A stretch of 64,000 nucleotides of DNA from Accumulibacter sp. (GTDB lineage: Bacteria; Pseudomonadota; Gammaproteobacteria; Burkholderiales; Rhodocyclaceae). The stretch's first letter is position 1; every line of letters begins with the position of its first letter. Positions 28,680 to 38,600 of the stretch are shown one piece after another. The stretch spans positions 62,001-126,000 of the forward strand of contig NZ_JAMTDQ010000043.1 of the NCBI RefSeq assembly GCF_023806635.1, in the 5' to 3' direction. The translations under genes were made by a program, and so were the position numbers. A model generated the notes under the pieces. It was not told the DNA's origin. It saw nothing but the letters and a program-made list of their open reading frames with translations, and did no database searches.

Positions 28680-29861
28680 TCAGAGCGCCAGCAATTGCCG
28701 CGTGTGCCGTGCGATCATCAGTTCCTCGTTGGTCGGCAGCACCCACGCCGAAGCCTTGCCGCCGCGGCTGATGCATGGGCCGCCAGCCTCGTTGGCTGCG
28801 CGATCGATCTCGATTCCCAGCCACGCAGCCTGCTCGCAGACGAGTTCGCGAATGCGTGCGCTGTTCTCGCCGATGCCGGCAGTGAACACCAGCGCGTCGA
28901 GGCCGCCGAGAACCGCGGCGAGCGCGCCGAGTTCACGACCGATCCGGTATACGAAGTGCTCTATCGCCAGCCTGGCGCGCGCGTCCTCGCTTGCCAGCAA
29001 GACCCGCATGTCGTTGCCGATGCCCGACAGGCCGAGCAGACCCGAGCGCTTGTAGAGCAGATCCTCGATCTGCTGCGCGCTCATTCCCTCCTGCTGCAGC
29101 AGGTAGAGGACGATGCCGGGATCCATGTTGCCCGGCCGCGTCCCCATCAGCAGGCCGTCGAGGGCGGTGAAGCCCATCGAACTGCCGATGCTGCGACCGG
29201 CGCGCATGGCGCACATGCTGGCGCCGCTGCCGAGGTGGGCGACGACCACCCGCCCGCCGGCGACCGCCGGCGCGACCGCCGGCAGGGCGCCGGCGATGTA
29301 CTCGTACGACAGGCCGTGGAAGCCGTAGCGGCGCACGCCGCGCTCGAAATACTCGTAGGGCAGGCCGTAGAACTGCGCGACGCGCTCCTGCGTCTGGTGG
29401 AAGGCGGTGTCGAAACAGGCGACCTGTGGCAGATCGGGCTGCACCTCGTGCACGGCACGGATCGCCGCCAGATTGTGCGGCTGATGCAGCGGCGCCAGCG
29501 GGATGAAGTCCTCGAGGCGGCGCATCGCTTCCGGCGTCACCAGCAGGGGAGCCGCGTAGTCGGGGCCGCCATGCACGACGCGATGGCCGACACCGGCCAG
29601 CACGCTGCCCTGGAAACGCGAGCGCAGCAGTCCGGCGATCCGCTGCAGCGCCTGCGCATGACCGCTCACCTCGCCCTTGTCCCACTGCTCGTCGGCAATC
29701 CGCTCGCCGGCGCCATCCTTGACCTTAAGCCGCGGCGCGGTCCCCAGGCCCTCGACCTGGCCGACTGCGACGGCGCGCATCTCGCCCGCTGCCGGCAACG
29801 CAAACAGCGAGAACTTGAGGCTCGACGAGCCCGCGTTGAGAACCAGGATCAGTTTTTCCAT
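28680..29861 (-). CDS. ackA: Acetate kinase
   Basis: 393 residues, full length. It interconverts acetate + ATP and acetyl phosphate + ADP. The N-terminal signature LNAGSSSLKFSLF, GHRVVHGG, DTAFHQT, HLGSGASMCA and FTAGIGENS are all present. It begins one base after the stop of the MaoC-Pta gene, so the two are translationally linked and together convert acetate to acetyl-CoA or the reverse. In an acetate-scavenging cell this would be the lower-affinity activation route (inference). Confidence 0.97.
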   Translation of the reverse strand: MEKLILVLNAGSSSLKFSLFALPAAGEMRAVAVGQVEGLGTAPRLKVKDGAGERIADEQWDKGEVSGHAQALQRIAGLLRSRFQGSVLAGVGHRVVHGGPDYAAPLLVTPEAMRRLEDFIPLAPLHQPHNLAAIRAVHEVQPDLPQVACFDTAFHQTQERVAQFYGLPYEYFERGVRRYGFHGLSYEYIAGALPAVAPAVAGGRVVVAHLGSGASMCAMRAGRSIGSSMGFTALDGLLMGTRPGNMDPGIVLYLLQQEGMSAQQIEDLLYKRSGLLGLSGIGNDMRVLLASEDARARLAIEHFVYRIGRELGALAAVLGGLDALVFTAGIGENSARIRELVCEQAAWLGIEIDRAANEAGGPCISRGGKASAWVLPTNEELMIARHTRQLLAL

Positions 29862-29862
29862 T

Positions 29863-31275
29863 TCAGACTCCTGCCGGGGCTGGCGCCTGGCCAGCCGCCG
29901 CGCTGGCCATCAGGACCGCAACCGCGCACGACGCGAGCTTGGTGCGCCGGTTGTCGGCGCGGCTGGTGAGGATGATCGGCACGCGCGCGCCGAGGACGAC
30001 GCCGGCGCCGTCGGCGTTGCTCATGAAGGTGAGCTGCTTGGCGAGGATGTTGCCCGCAGCGAGATCCGGTACGACGACGATGTCCGGATCGCCGGCGACC
30101 GGCGAGTCGATCTTCTTGATGCGTGCCGCTTCCTTGCTGATCGCATTGTCGAGCGCCAGCGGACCGTCGAGGATCGCACCGCTGATCTGGCCCCGGTCCG
30201 CCATCTTGCACAACGAGGCGGCATCGGTGGTGCACACCATGCGCGAATTGATCGACTCGACGGCGCAGATGATCGCCACCTTCGGCCTTTCGATGCCGAG
30301 CACGTGCGCCAGATCGATCGCGTTCTGGCAGATGTCACGCTTGGTATCGAGATCGGGGGCGATGTTGATCGCCGCATCGGTGACGATCAGCCCCTTGTGG
30401 TAAGTCGGCACGTCCATCAGGAAGGCGTGCGTGATGCGCCGCTCGGTGCGCAGCCCGGTGGTCTTGCTGACCACCTCGGCCATCAGTTCGTCGGTGTGCA
30501 GGCTGCCCTTCATCAATGCGGCCGCCTCACCGAGGCGTATCAGCTCGACGGCGCGGAAGGCGGCGGCATGGCTGTGCGGCACGTCGTCGATGCGCACGCC
30601 GGCGAGGTCGAGGCCGGCCTGCTCTGCCACCGCACGCAGGCGCGCGACGGGGCCGACGAGGATCGGCTCGATCAGACCCTCGCGTTTCGCCTGCAGCGCC
30701 GCGGCAAGCGACGACTCGTCACACGGATGGGCGACGGCGACCGATACCGGCGGCAGTTGCTGGCAGCGCTCGACGAAGCGCCCGAAGTTGTCGTGGCTCT
30801 GGATCGAGATGCTGGCCGCATCCGGACGTTCCATGCGCACCTTGGCCTGCGGCGCGATGACGCGCGCGGTGCCGGTCATGATCGTCTCGCCGCGGCCGTT
30901 GACCCCGCGGCAGGCGAAGCTGACCCGCCTGCTGGCCGGATCCCTGGCCGTGGCGGTGATCGAGATCGTCACCTGCTCACCGACCGCCAGCGGTGCCAGG
31001 AACTCGAGATCCTGACCCGCATGTACCGTCCCCGGGCCGGGAAGCTGCTTGCCGAGAAGGCCGGAAACCTGCGCCCCGAGCCACATGCTGTGCGCGGCGA
31101 GGTCGTTCGGCCCGAGCTGCCGGTCGAGCTCGCTGTCGAGCCGGGTCGGACTGAGGTCCCCGGAGACGGCGGCGAACAGCTGCACGTCGTTGAGGCTCAG
31201 GGTGTGCGTGATGCTGGCGCTGTCGCCGATGCTGATCTCGTCGAAACAACGGTTCTCGAGGGTGTCCGGGGTCAT
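29863..31275 (-). CDS. MaoC-like/phosphate acetyltransferase fusion
   Basis: 470 residues from ATG 31275, which overlaps the stop of the preceding gene (ATGA). Residues about 1-145 are a MaoC-type hot-dog domain; residues about 160-465 are a phosphate acetyl/butyryltransferase domain (SMADRGQISGAILDG-like region, TDAAINIAPDL, GDPDIVVVPDL). Such fusions are annotated as bifunctional enoyl-CoA hydratase/phosphate acetyltransferase. Here the hydratase motif reads SGDLSPTRLD: the Asp is kept, but Asn is Ser and the catalytic His is Arg, so hydratase activity is doubtful. The Pta half probably supplies acetyl-CoA with AckA. Confidence 0.88.
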   Translation of the reverse strand: MTPDTLENRCFDEISIGDSASITHTLSLNDVQLFAAVSGDLSPTRLDSELDRQLGPNDLAAHSMWLGAQVSGLLGKQLPGPGTVHAGQDLEFLAPLAVGEQVTISITATARDPASRRVSFACRGVNGRGETIMTGTARVIAPQAKVRMERPDAASISIQSHDNFGRFVERCQQLPPVSVAVAHPCDESSLAAALQAKREGLIEPILVGPVARLRAVAEQAGLDLAGVRIDDVPHSHAAAFRAVELIRLGEAAALMKGSLHTDELMAEVVSKTTGLRTERRITHAFLMDVPTYHKGLIVTDAAINIAPDLDTKRDICQNAIDLAHVLGIERPKVAIICAVESINSRMVCTTDAASLCKMADRGQISGAILDGPLALDNAISKEAARIKKIDSPVAGDPDIVVVPDLAAGNILAKQLTFMSNADGAGVVLGARVPIILTSRADNRRTKLASCAVAVLMASAAAGQAPAPAGV

Positions 31276-31559
31276 GATCGACTCGCTGGGGGTGAGGGTG
31301 ATGGCTGCCGGGCGATGGGCAACGACATCGCTCGCAGGTGATCGCGCACCCTGCCGACATCCAGGAAATAGTGACACAGCTCGACGCCGTCATGCAGAAG
31401 GACGGGCACCAGCTCATCGTAGACCTCCAGCAGCGCCGCATCGTCGTCGACGTCGAGCACTTCGACCTCGACGCCGAACTCGTCGACAAGCGGCGCCAGC
31501 GCCGCCTGCATGTCGGAACAGAGATGGCAGCAGGAGCGCGAAAGCAGCGTCAGCTTCAT
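31272..31559 (-). CDS. Glutaredoxin-like (DUF836) small thiol protein
   Basis: 95 residues. A short thioredoxin/glutaredoxin fold begins LTLLSRSCCHLCSDM, giving a C-x-x-C-type motif (CHLC) preceded by another Cys, and continues with an EVLDVDDD strand. The stop TGA overlaps the next start codon by four bases, and the gene begins 8 bp after degP, so it is inside the operon. Its redox partner is unknown. Confidence 0.8.
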   Translation of the reverse strand: MKLTLLSRSCCHLCSDMQAALAPLVDEFGVEVEVLDVDDDAALLEVYDELVPVLLHDGVELCHYFLDVGRVRDHLRAMSLPIARQPSPSPPASRS

Positions 31560-31567
31560 CGACGGCC

Positions 31568-33013
31568 TCACTCGCCGCGCTTCTCGGGCGCCGCCTTGAT
31601 GGTGACGAAGGTCTGCAACTCGCCGCGCCGGACCAGGAGCGTGACACTGGCCGACTTGTCGAGCTGTGCAAGCAGCCGGTTGAACTGCTCGACGCTCTTC
31701 AGTTCGATGCTCTCGCCGCGCGCGATCAGCGCCAGCAGAATGTCGCCCGGCCGCAGATCGGCCCGCGCCGCCGTGTTGCGCACGTCTTCGACCAGCAGGC
31801 CCGCATCGATCTTGAGTTCGCGCTTCTGCTCCGGCGTCGGTTCCGCCACCACCAGTCCGAGACGGTTGGCGGCCCGCTCGGCTGGCTTGGCGCTGCGGCT
31901 GCTGCGGCCGGCGGCCTTCTCCTCGGCCGGAATCTCCGCGACGACGAGCACGAGATCGCGCGTCGCGCCCTTGCGCCAGACCTGGATCGTCGCCCTGCTG
32001 CCCGGTTTGGTGCCACCGACGATGCGCGGCAAGTCGCCCGAACCGGCGATCGGCTTGCCGTCGAAACGGAGAATCACGTCGCCCGGTTCGACTCCGGCCT
32101 TGTCCGCCGGGCCGCCCTTCTCGACCGCGTTCACCACGGCACCCTGCGCCTTGGCGAGGCCGAAGGACTCCGCCAGCTCCTTCGTCACCTCCTGGATGAC
32201 GACGCCGATGCGGCCCCGGCTGACCTTGCCATTGGCGCGCAACTGCCCCTGCACCTCCATCGCGACGTCGATCGGGATGGCGAAGGAAATCCCCATGAAG
32301 CCGCCCGATCGACTGTAGATCTGTGAGTTGATGCCGACCACCTCGCCCCTCATGTTGAACAGCGGCCCGCCCGAATTGCCCGGATTCACCGCGACATCGG
32401 TCTGGATGAAGGGAACGAAGTTCTCCTGCGGCAGCGAGCGCCCCTTGGCGCTGACGATGCCGGCGGTGACGCTGTTGTCGAAGCCGAACGGTGAGCCGAT
32501 CGCGACGACCCACTCGCCGACCTTGAGCACCCCCGGATCACCCAGGCGAACGGTCGGCAGACCGCTCGCCTCGATCTTGATCAACGCCACGTCGGTGCGC
32601 TTGTCGGTGCCGATGACGCGCGCCTTGAACTCGCGTTTGTCGGTCAGGCGGACGAGGATCTCGTCGGCCGACTCGACGACGTGCGCATTGGTCAGGATGT
32701 AGCCATCGGCGCTGATGACGAAGCCCGAGCCGAGCGAGCGGCTCTCGAACTCGCGCGGCATCCCGGGAATACCCGGCATCCCGGGCTGGCGCGGGATGAA
32801 GCGGCGGAAGAACTCGTACATCGGGTCGTTTTCGTCGAACGGGAAGGGTTGCGCTCCCCTGCCGCCGCTGCGTTGTGTCTGCGTGGTGCTGATGTTCACC
32901 ACGGCCGGCCCCTGTTTCTCGACCAGCTCGGTGAAATCGGGCAATCCCCTGTTCTGCGACTGCGCCGGCAGCGAGAAGAGGACGAAGAAGAAGGCAAGAA
33001 GAAGTTGTCTCAT
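31568..33013 (-). CDS. degP: DegP/HtrA/MucD periplasmic serine protease-chaperone
   Basis: 481 residues from ATG 33013; the longer frame upstream lacks a signal sequence. A signal peptide (about 1-19) precedes a trypsin-like domain with triad H111 (TNAHVVES), D141 (KRTDVALIK) and S214 (GNSGGPLFN), then two PDZ domains. It degrades or refolds damaged envelope proteins and is a classic sigma-E target. It follows rseC as in many betaproteobacteria and is only 8 bp ahead of the glutaredoxin-like gene. Confidence 0.94.
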   Translation of the reverse strand: MRQLLLAFFFVLFSLPAQSQNRGLPDFTELVEKQGPAVVNISTTQTQRSGGRGAQPFPFDENDPMYEFFRRFIPRQPGMPGIPGMPREFESRSLGSGFVISADGYILTNAHVVESADEILVRLTDKREFKARVIGTDKRTDVALIKIEASGLPTVRLGDPGVLKVGEWVVAIGSPFGFDNSVTAGIVSAKGRSLPQENFVPFIQTDVAVNPGNSGGPLFNMRGEVVGINSQIYSRSGGFMGISFAIPIDVAMEVQGQLRANGKVSRGRIGVVIQEVTKELAESFGLAKAQGAVVNAVEKGGPADKAGVEPGDVILRFDGKPIAGSGDLPRIVGGTKPGSRATIQVWRKGATRDLVLVVAEIPAEEKAAGRSSRSAKPAERAANRLGLVVAEPTPEQKRELKIDAGLLVEDVRNTAARADLRPGDILLALIARGESIELKSVEQFNRLLAQLDKSASVTLLVRRGELQTFVTIKAAPEKRGE

Positions 33014-33096
33014 GGCCCCCGCGGTCTCCTGGTTGAGGTCTGGGATGAGTGCACTGGCGCTCCCCTTCGGCTTCAGTGGGGATCCTCGCCGTAAAA

Positions 33097-33513
33097 TCAA
33101 GACCGGATCGATGGTTGCAGACCCTGCTCCTTCCGCCAGCGCATCTGGGCCCGGCGCAGGAGCAACCAGCCGAGCGACAGACCGGCGATCGCCCCACCGA
33201 TCGCACCCGCTTCGCCGGCGATCGCCGAACCGGCGAATGCCCCGCCAAGCAGCGCGAGCAGCGGCTGCACGTAGGCATGCAGCGCGCTGCGGCCGAGCGA
33301 TCCGCCGGCGAGGACGATCTGCACCCGCTCGCCAACCTGTCGCCCGTCCGGGTTCGGCACGCTGAAGGTCCGCGGCGTGTGGCAGAAGAGCCTCGCGGCC
33401 TGACTGCCGCCGCAGCCGCCCGGCTGCCGGCAGCGGCCGCAGCCCGTCTCGTCGATGCGGATCGTCGCCTGCTCGCCGGCGAGCGCGACCACCGTACCCC
33501 AGGCTTCATTCAT
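33097..33513 (-). CDS. rseC: RseC/MucC family envelope redox/sigma-E modulator
   Basis: 138 residues from ATG 33513, with GGGAGCTGG upstream. The N-terminal soluble part has the Cys cluster CGRCRQPGGCGG plus a further Cys, then a GERVQI beta motif. Two membrane helices follow (YVQPLLALLGGAFAG and AIGGAIAGLSLGWLLL). RseC acts in reducing SoxR or modulating sigma-E in other bacteria. Here it directly follows rpoE. Confidence 0.88.
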   Translation of the reverse strand: MNEAWGTVVALAGEQATIRIDETGCGRCRQPGGCGGSQAARLFCHTPRTFSVPNPDGRQVGERVQIVLAGGSLGRSALHAYVQPLLALLGGAFAGSAIAGEAGAIGGAIAGLSLGWLLLRRAQMRWRKEQGLQPSIRS

Positions 33514-33594
33514 CGCCAGCTCCCGCCGGCCGACCGTCGTGCCCCGGGGCAAAGTCGGCTCGCCGCGACAATGGCAAGGACTGCCTGCTCATCA

Positions 33595-34194
33595 CTACCA
33601 GCGGCGGTCCGCCGATACGTCGAGGAGTGGACGCAGCTTTTCGGCGACTGCCTCGCGCGCACGGAAAATGCGCGACCGGACGGTACCGATCGGGCAACTC
33701 ATGGCACTGGCGATCTCTTCATAGCTCAGGCCATCGATCTCGCGCAGGACGATCGCATGGCGCAGTTCCTCCGGCAGCGCGTCCATCGCAGCATTCACCG
33801 TCTCGCCGATCTGCCGCGTCAGCAGCAGACTTTCCGGCGTGTTGATGTCACGCAGCTGACTGGCGTCCTCGAAGACCTCGGCCTCCTCGGCATCGAACTC
33901 GGTCGAGGTCGGCGCGCGGCGACCCTGGGCCACGAGGTAGTTCTTGGCGGTGTTGATCGAGATGCGGTAGAGCCAGGTGTAGAAGGCGCTGTCGCCGCGA
34001 AACGAGGGCAGCGCGCGAAAGGCCTTGATGAAGGCTTCCTGTGCCACATCCTCGACCTCGGCCGGATCGCGCACGAAGCGCGACAGCAGGCGCGCGACCT
34101 TGCGCTGGTACTTGGCGACCAGCACCTCGAAAGCGCGTTTGTCCCCCGCCTGCGCACGTTCCACCAGCAGCTGGTCCGTCTCGCGTTCGCTCAT
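33595..34194 (-). CDS. rpoE: Extracytoplasmic sigma factor RpoE/AlgU
   Basis: 199 residues from ATG 34194. Region 2 contains DVAQEAFIKAFRALPSFRG and FYTWLYRISINTAKN; region 4 contains LREIDGLSYEEIASAM and GTVRSRIFRAREA. It directs RNA polymerase to envelope-stress promoters. The usual downstream genes rseA (anti-sigma) and rseB are missing: rseC starts only 81 bp after the stop. Divergent from the RND efflux operon. Confidence 0.95.
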   Translation of the reverse strand: MSERETDQLLVERAQAGDKRAFEVLVAKYQRKVARLLSRFVRDPAEVEDVAQEAFIKAFRALPSFRGDSAFYTWLYRISINTAKNYLVAQGRRAPTSTEFDAEEAEVFEDASQLRDINTPESLLLTRQIGETVNAAMDALPEELRHAIVLREIDGLSYEEIASAMSCPIGTVRSRIFRAREAVAEKLRPLLDVSADRRW

Positions 34195-34249
34195 GCCCTG
34201 CGGCCTTCCTGTGCCATTTCGGTGCCGAATCGATGCCCAATGAGCGGCG

Positions 34250-34255
34250 AGTATA
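34250..34255 (-). promoter_or_regulatory. Possible -10 element ahead of rpoE
   Basis: TATACT on the minus strand, 56 bp upstream of the rpoE start. A GAAC core lies upstream, but I see neither a good sigma-70 -35 box nor a convincing sigma-E promoter at the right spacing. Confidence 0.3.
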
Positions 34256-34422
34256 GCGCATGCCCTCGGGCGGGTTCGTAACAGCGCATGACGGGTTTCG
34301 TCGCCCGCTGCGCTCCGGCAGGTGCATTGCGCAGCGATCGCAGCGCTGGTCATGCCCCTGGCAATGGCCCATAATTCCTCTCCTCGCCGCAGCGCCTCAA
34401 ACCAGCATCCGCCGGAGCCACC

Positions 34423-35631
34423 ATGAACCTCCCTCCCTTGCCCCTCCCCCACCGCCCGCTGGGCGTGGCCGCCATCTTCGTCGGCCTGCTGCTCGTCGCC
34501 ACCACCGGCTGCAGCGAGAAGAAGTCTGCAACGCCCGTGACGCCGGTCGTCGAGGTCGTGCAGGTGGTCCAGAGGGACGTGCCGATCTACATGGAATGGG
34601 TGGGGACGATGGACGGCAACATCAACGCGGTGATCCGGCCGCAGGTGACCGGCTACCTGATCAAGCAGAACTACCGCGAAGGCGACCTCGTGAAGAAGGG
34701 TCAGCCGCTGTTCGAAATCGACCCGCGCACCTTCGAGGCGGCGGTCGATGAGGCCAAGGGGGTTCGCGCCCAGAAGGTTGCCCGTTTCGAGACTGCCTCG
34801 GCGAACCTCGCCCGCGTCAGGCCACTGGCGGAGAAGAACGCGGTCAGCCAGAAGGATCTAGACGACGCGACCGGGTCCTTCCAGTCGGCCAAGGCGGAAC
34901 TGGAGGCCGCCGACGCCAACCTGAAGACGGCGAAGCTCAACCTCGGCTTCACCCGGATCACCTCGCCGATCACCGGTATCGCCGGCATCGCCAGGGCGCA
35001 GATCGGCGACCTGCTGAGCCCGGGCGGCGCCGAGCTGACGACGGTTTCGTCGGTCGACCCGATCAAGGTCTATTTCAACATCAGCGAACAGGAATACCTC
35101 AAGGTGGCAACCGCCGCCAGCGCAGCGGGCAAGTCGCCGGAAGACGTGCCGCTCGAACTGATTCTGGTCGACGGCTCGACCTATCCGCACCAGGGCAAGG
35201 TCTCTGTGCTCAACCGCCAGGTCGATGTCACCACCGGCACCTTCAAGGTCGCCTCCCTCTTCGCCAATGCCAACAACCTGCTGCGCCCGGGCCAGTTCGG
35301 TCGCATCCGGGCGACGATGAAGGTCGTCAAGGGCGCGCTGCTGGTGCCGCAACGGGCGGTGACCGAGATGCAGGGCAAGTTCCTGCTCGCCGTCGTCGGC
35401 GCCGACAACAAGGTCGACATCCGCCCGGTCGTCGTCGGCGACCGCATCGGCAGCGACTGGCTGATCGCCGAGGGCCTGAAGCCCGGCGAAACGGTGGTCG
35501 CCGAGGGCACGCAGAAGGTCAGGCCGGGGATGACGGTCGAGACCAGACCCTTCGTTGCGGCCGCGCCACCGGCGACAGGCGCCCCCGGCAAGGCCGCAGC
35601 CGGGCCCGCCGCAGCCGCTGCCAAGGAATAA
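34423..35631 (+). CDS. RND efflux periplasmic adaptor (AcrA/MexA family)
   Basis: 402 residues. A lipoprotein signal ends in the lipobox VATTGC (C30). The order is then lipoyl-like halves (VTGYLIKQNYREGDLVKKGQPLFEID type), an alpha-helical hairpin (about 100-175), a beta-barrel and a membrane-proximal domain. It bridges the inner-membrane pump and the outer-membrane channel. First gene of a three-gene operon; the pump gene starts 7 bp downstream. Confidence 0.95.
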   Translation: MNLPPLPLPHRPLGVAAIFVGLLLVATTGCSEKKSATPVTPVVEVVQVVQRDVPIYMEWVGTMDGNINAVIRPQVTGYLIKQNYREGDLVKKGQPLFEIDPRTFEAAVDEAKGVRAQKVARFETASANLARVRPLAEKNAVSQKDLDDATGSFQSAKAELEAADANLKTAKLNLGFTRITSPITGIAGIARAQIGDLLSPGGAELTTVSSVDPIKVYFNISEQEYLKVATAASAAGKSPEDVPLELILVDGSTYPHQGKVSVLNRQVDVTTGTFKVASLFANANNLLRPGQFGRIRATMKVVKGALLVPQRAVTEMQGKFLLAVVGADNKVDIRPVVVGDRIGSDWLIAEGLKPGETVVAEGTQKVRPGMTVETRPFVAAAPPATGAPGKAAAGPAAAAAKE

Positions 35632-35637
35632 GCCGCC

Positions 35638-38600
35638 ATGTCCCGGTTCTTCATCAACCGCCCGATCGTCGCGATGGTCATCTCGATCCTGATGACCATC
35701 GTCGGCCTGGTCGCCATGTCGAGCCTGCCGATCGCGCAGTTCCCGAACATCGTGCCGCCGCAGATCCAGGTCAACGCGACCTACACCGGCGCCGATGCGC
35801 TGACCCTCGAACAGGCGGTCGCCACGCCGATCGAGCAGCAGATGTCGGGCGTCGACAACATGGACTACATGTACTCGATCAACGCCAACAACGGCCAATC
35901 GACGCTGTACGTCAACTTCGCGCTCGGCACCGACGCCAACACCGACCAGCTGCTCGCCCAGATGCGCCAGGGACAGGCGGAGTCGCAACTGCCCTCGGAC
36001 GTGCGCAACTACGGCGTCACGGTGCAGAAATCGACCTCGTCGCCGCTGATCATGTTCGCCCTCTACTCGCCGAACGGCACCTACGACAACATCTTCCTCG
36101 CCAACTACTCGTACATCAACATCAACGACCAGATGACGCGGATCAAGGGGATCGCCAGCGTCACCGTCTTCGGCGCCGGCCAGTACGCGATGCGCCTGTG
36201 GGTGCGTCCCGACGTGCTGGCCAAGCTGAACATCACGATTCCCGAGATCATCAACGCCATCCAGACCCAGAACACCGTCAACCCGGCGGGCCAGGTCGGT
36301 GCGCAGCCGGCACCACCGGGACAGGAATTCACCTACGCGGTCCGCGCCCAGGGGCGGCTGGTGACCGAAGAGGATTTCGGCAAGGTGGTGCTGCGTGCCA
36401 ACCCGGACGGCTCGATCGTCCGCGTTTCGGATGTCGCCCGGATCGAACTCGGTGCGCAGACCTACAACATGGAAGGGCGGCTGAACGGCAAGCCGGCGGC
36501 ACTGGTCGCCCTCTACCAGATCCCCGGTGCCAACGCCCTCGATGCCGCGAACGGCGCCAAGGCGCTGATGGAGAAGATCAAGCAGAGCTTCCCGCCCGAC
36601 CTCGACTACGTCATCGCCCTCGACACGACGCTGGCCGTCACCGAAGGCATCAAGGAGATCGAGCACACGCTTTTCGAGGCGCTGGTGCTGGTGATCATCG
36701 TCGTCTTCGTCTTCCTGCAGGGCTGGCGCGCGACGCTGATTCCACTGCTCGCCGTGCCGGTGTCGCTCGTCGGCACCTTCATGCTCTTCCCGCTGTTCGG
36801 CTTCTCGATCAACACCCTGTCGCTGTTTGGGCTGGTCCTGGCGATCGGCCTCGTCGTCGACGATGCCATCGTCGTCGTCGAGGCGGTCGAACACCACATC
36901 GAGCAGGGCCTGTCGCCGAAGGACGCGACGCTGAAGGCGATGAGCGAGGTGACCGGACCGGTCATCGCCATCGCCGTCATCCTCGCCGCGGTCTTCGTGC
37001 CGACCGCCTTCATCCCCGGCATCACCGGCCAGCTCTACCAGCAGTTCGCGGTGACCATCGCGATTTCGGTCGTCATCTCGGCCTTCAACGCGCTGACCCT
37101 GAGCCCGGCCCTGTGCGCCCTGCTGCTGCGTCCCAAGGTCAAGGGGAGCGGACCGCTGCAGAAGTTCTACGACTGGTTCAACGAGGTGTTCGGGCGCGTC
37201 ACCCACGGCTATGTCGGCATCTGCCGGCTGGCGATCCGCAAGAGCCTCATCAGCCTCATGTTCATCGCCGGCCTCGCCGCCCTGGCCGGTCTGTTCGGCA
37301 AGACGCTGCCGACCGGCTTCCTGCCCGACGAGGACCAGGGCTATGTCTTCGCCGGCGTGCAGCTTCCCGATGCGGGTTCGCTGCAGCGCACCTCGGAGAT
37401 CGCCCGCCAGGCCGAAGACCTGATCAAGGACGTCCCCGGGGTCAAGTACACGACCACCGTGGTCGGCTACAACCTGTTGAGCCAGGTCCAGAACACCTAC
37501 AGCGCGTTCTTCTTCATCACCTTCGAAGAATGGTCGCAGCGCAGGAAGCCGGAAGAGCAGTACGGGGCGATCAAGGCCGAAATCTCCAGGCGACTGGCCG
37601 GGATCAGCGGCGCCATCGGTTTCGCCTTTCCGCCGCCGGCCATCCAGGGGGTCGGTGTCTCGGGCGGCGCCACCTTCATCCTGCAGGACCGCGCCGGCAA
37701 GGACATCGCCTTCCTCGCCGAGCAGACAGGCAAGTTCCTCGAAGCGGCGCGCAAGCGTCCTGAACTCGCCGGCCTGTCGACCACCTTCCGCCCGGTCGTG
37801 CCGCAGTTGTTCATCGACGTCGACCGCGACAAGGTGCTCAAGCAGGGGGTCAACATCAAGGAGGTCTACCAGACGCTGCAGTCCTTCCTCGGCAGCGGCT
37901 TCATCAACTATTTCAACCGCTTCGGCCGCCAATGGCAGGTCTATATCCAGGCCGAGGGCGACTTCCGCACCGACATCCAGAATGTCGGCCAGTTCTATGT
38001 GCGCAACAAGGACGGCCAGCCGGTGCCGCTGTCGGCGCTGACCTCGGTGCGCAACATTGCCGGTCCCGAGTTCACGATGCGCTTCAACCTCTACCGCAGC
38101 GCGCAGATCAACGCCTCGGCAGCGCCCGGCTTCAGTTCGGCGCAGGTGATGCGCGCGCTGGAAGAAGTCTTCCACGAGACCATGCCGAGCGAGATGGGCT
38201 TCGACTACTCCGGCATGTCGTTCCAGGAACAGAAAGCCGCGCAGGGCGTCTCGCCGGTCGCCATCTTCGCCTTCTCGCTGCTCTGCGTCTTCCTGATCCT
38301 CGCCGCCCAGTACGAGAGCTGGTCCCTGCCGTTCTCGGTGCTGCTCGGCACGCCGATCGCCGTCGCCGGAGCCTTCGCGGCGCTGCTGCTGCGCGGGCAG
38401 GAACTCAACGTCTACGCGCAGATCGGCCTCGTGATGCTGATCGGCCTGGCGGCGAAGAACGCGATCCTGATCGTCGAATTCGCCAAGATGGAGTACGAGA
38501 AGGGCGAGCTGTCGCTGGCGGACGCGACCCTGAAGGGTGCGCAGCTGCGCCTGCGGCCGATCCTGATGACCTCGTTCGCCTTCATCCTCGGCTGCGTGCC

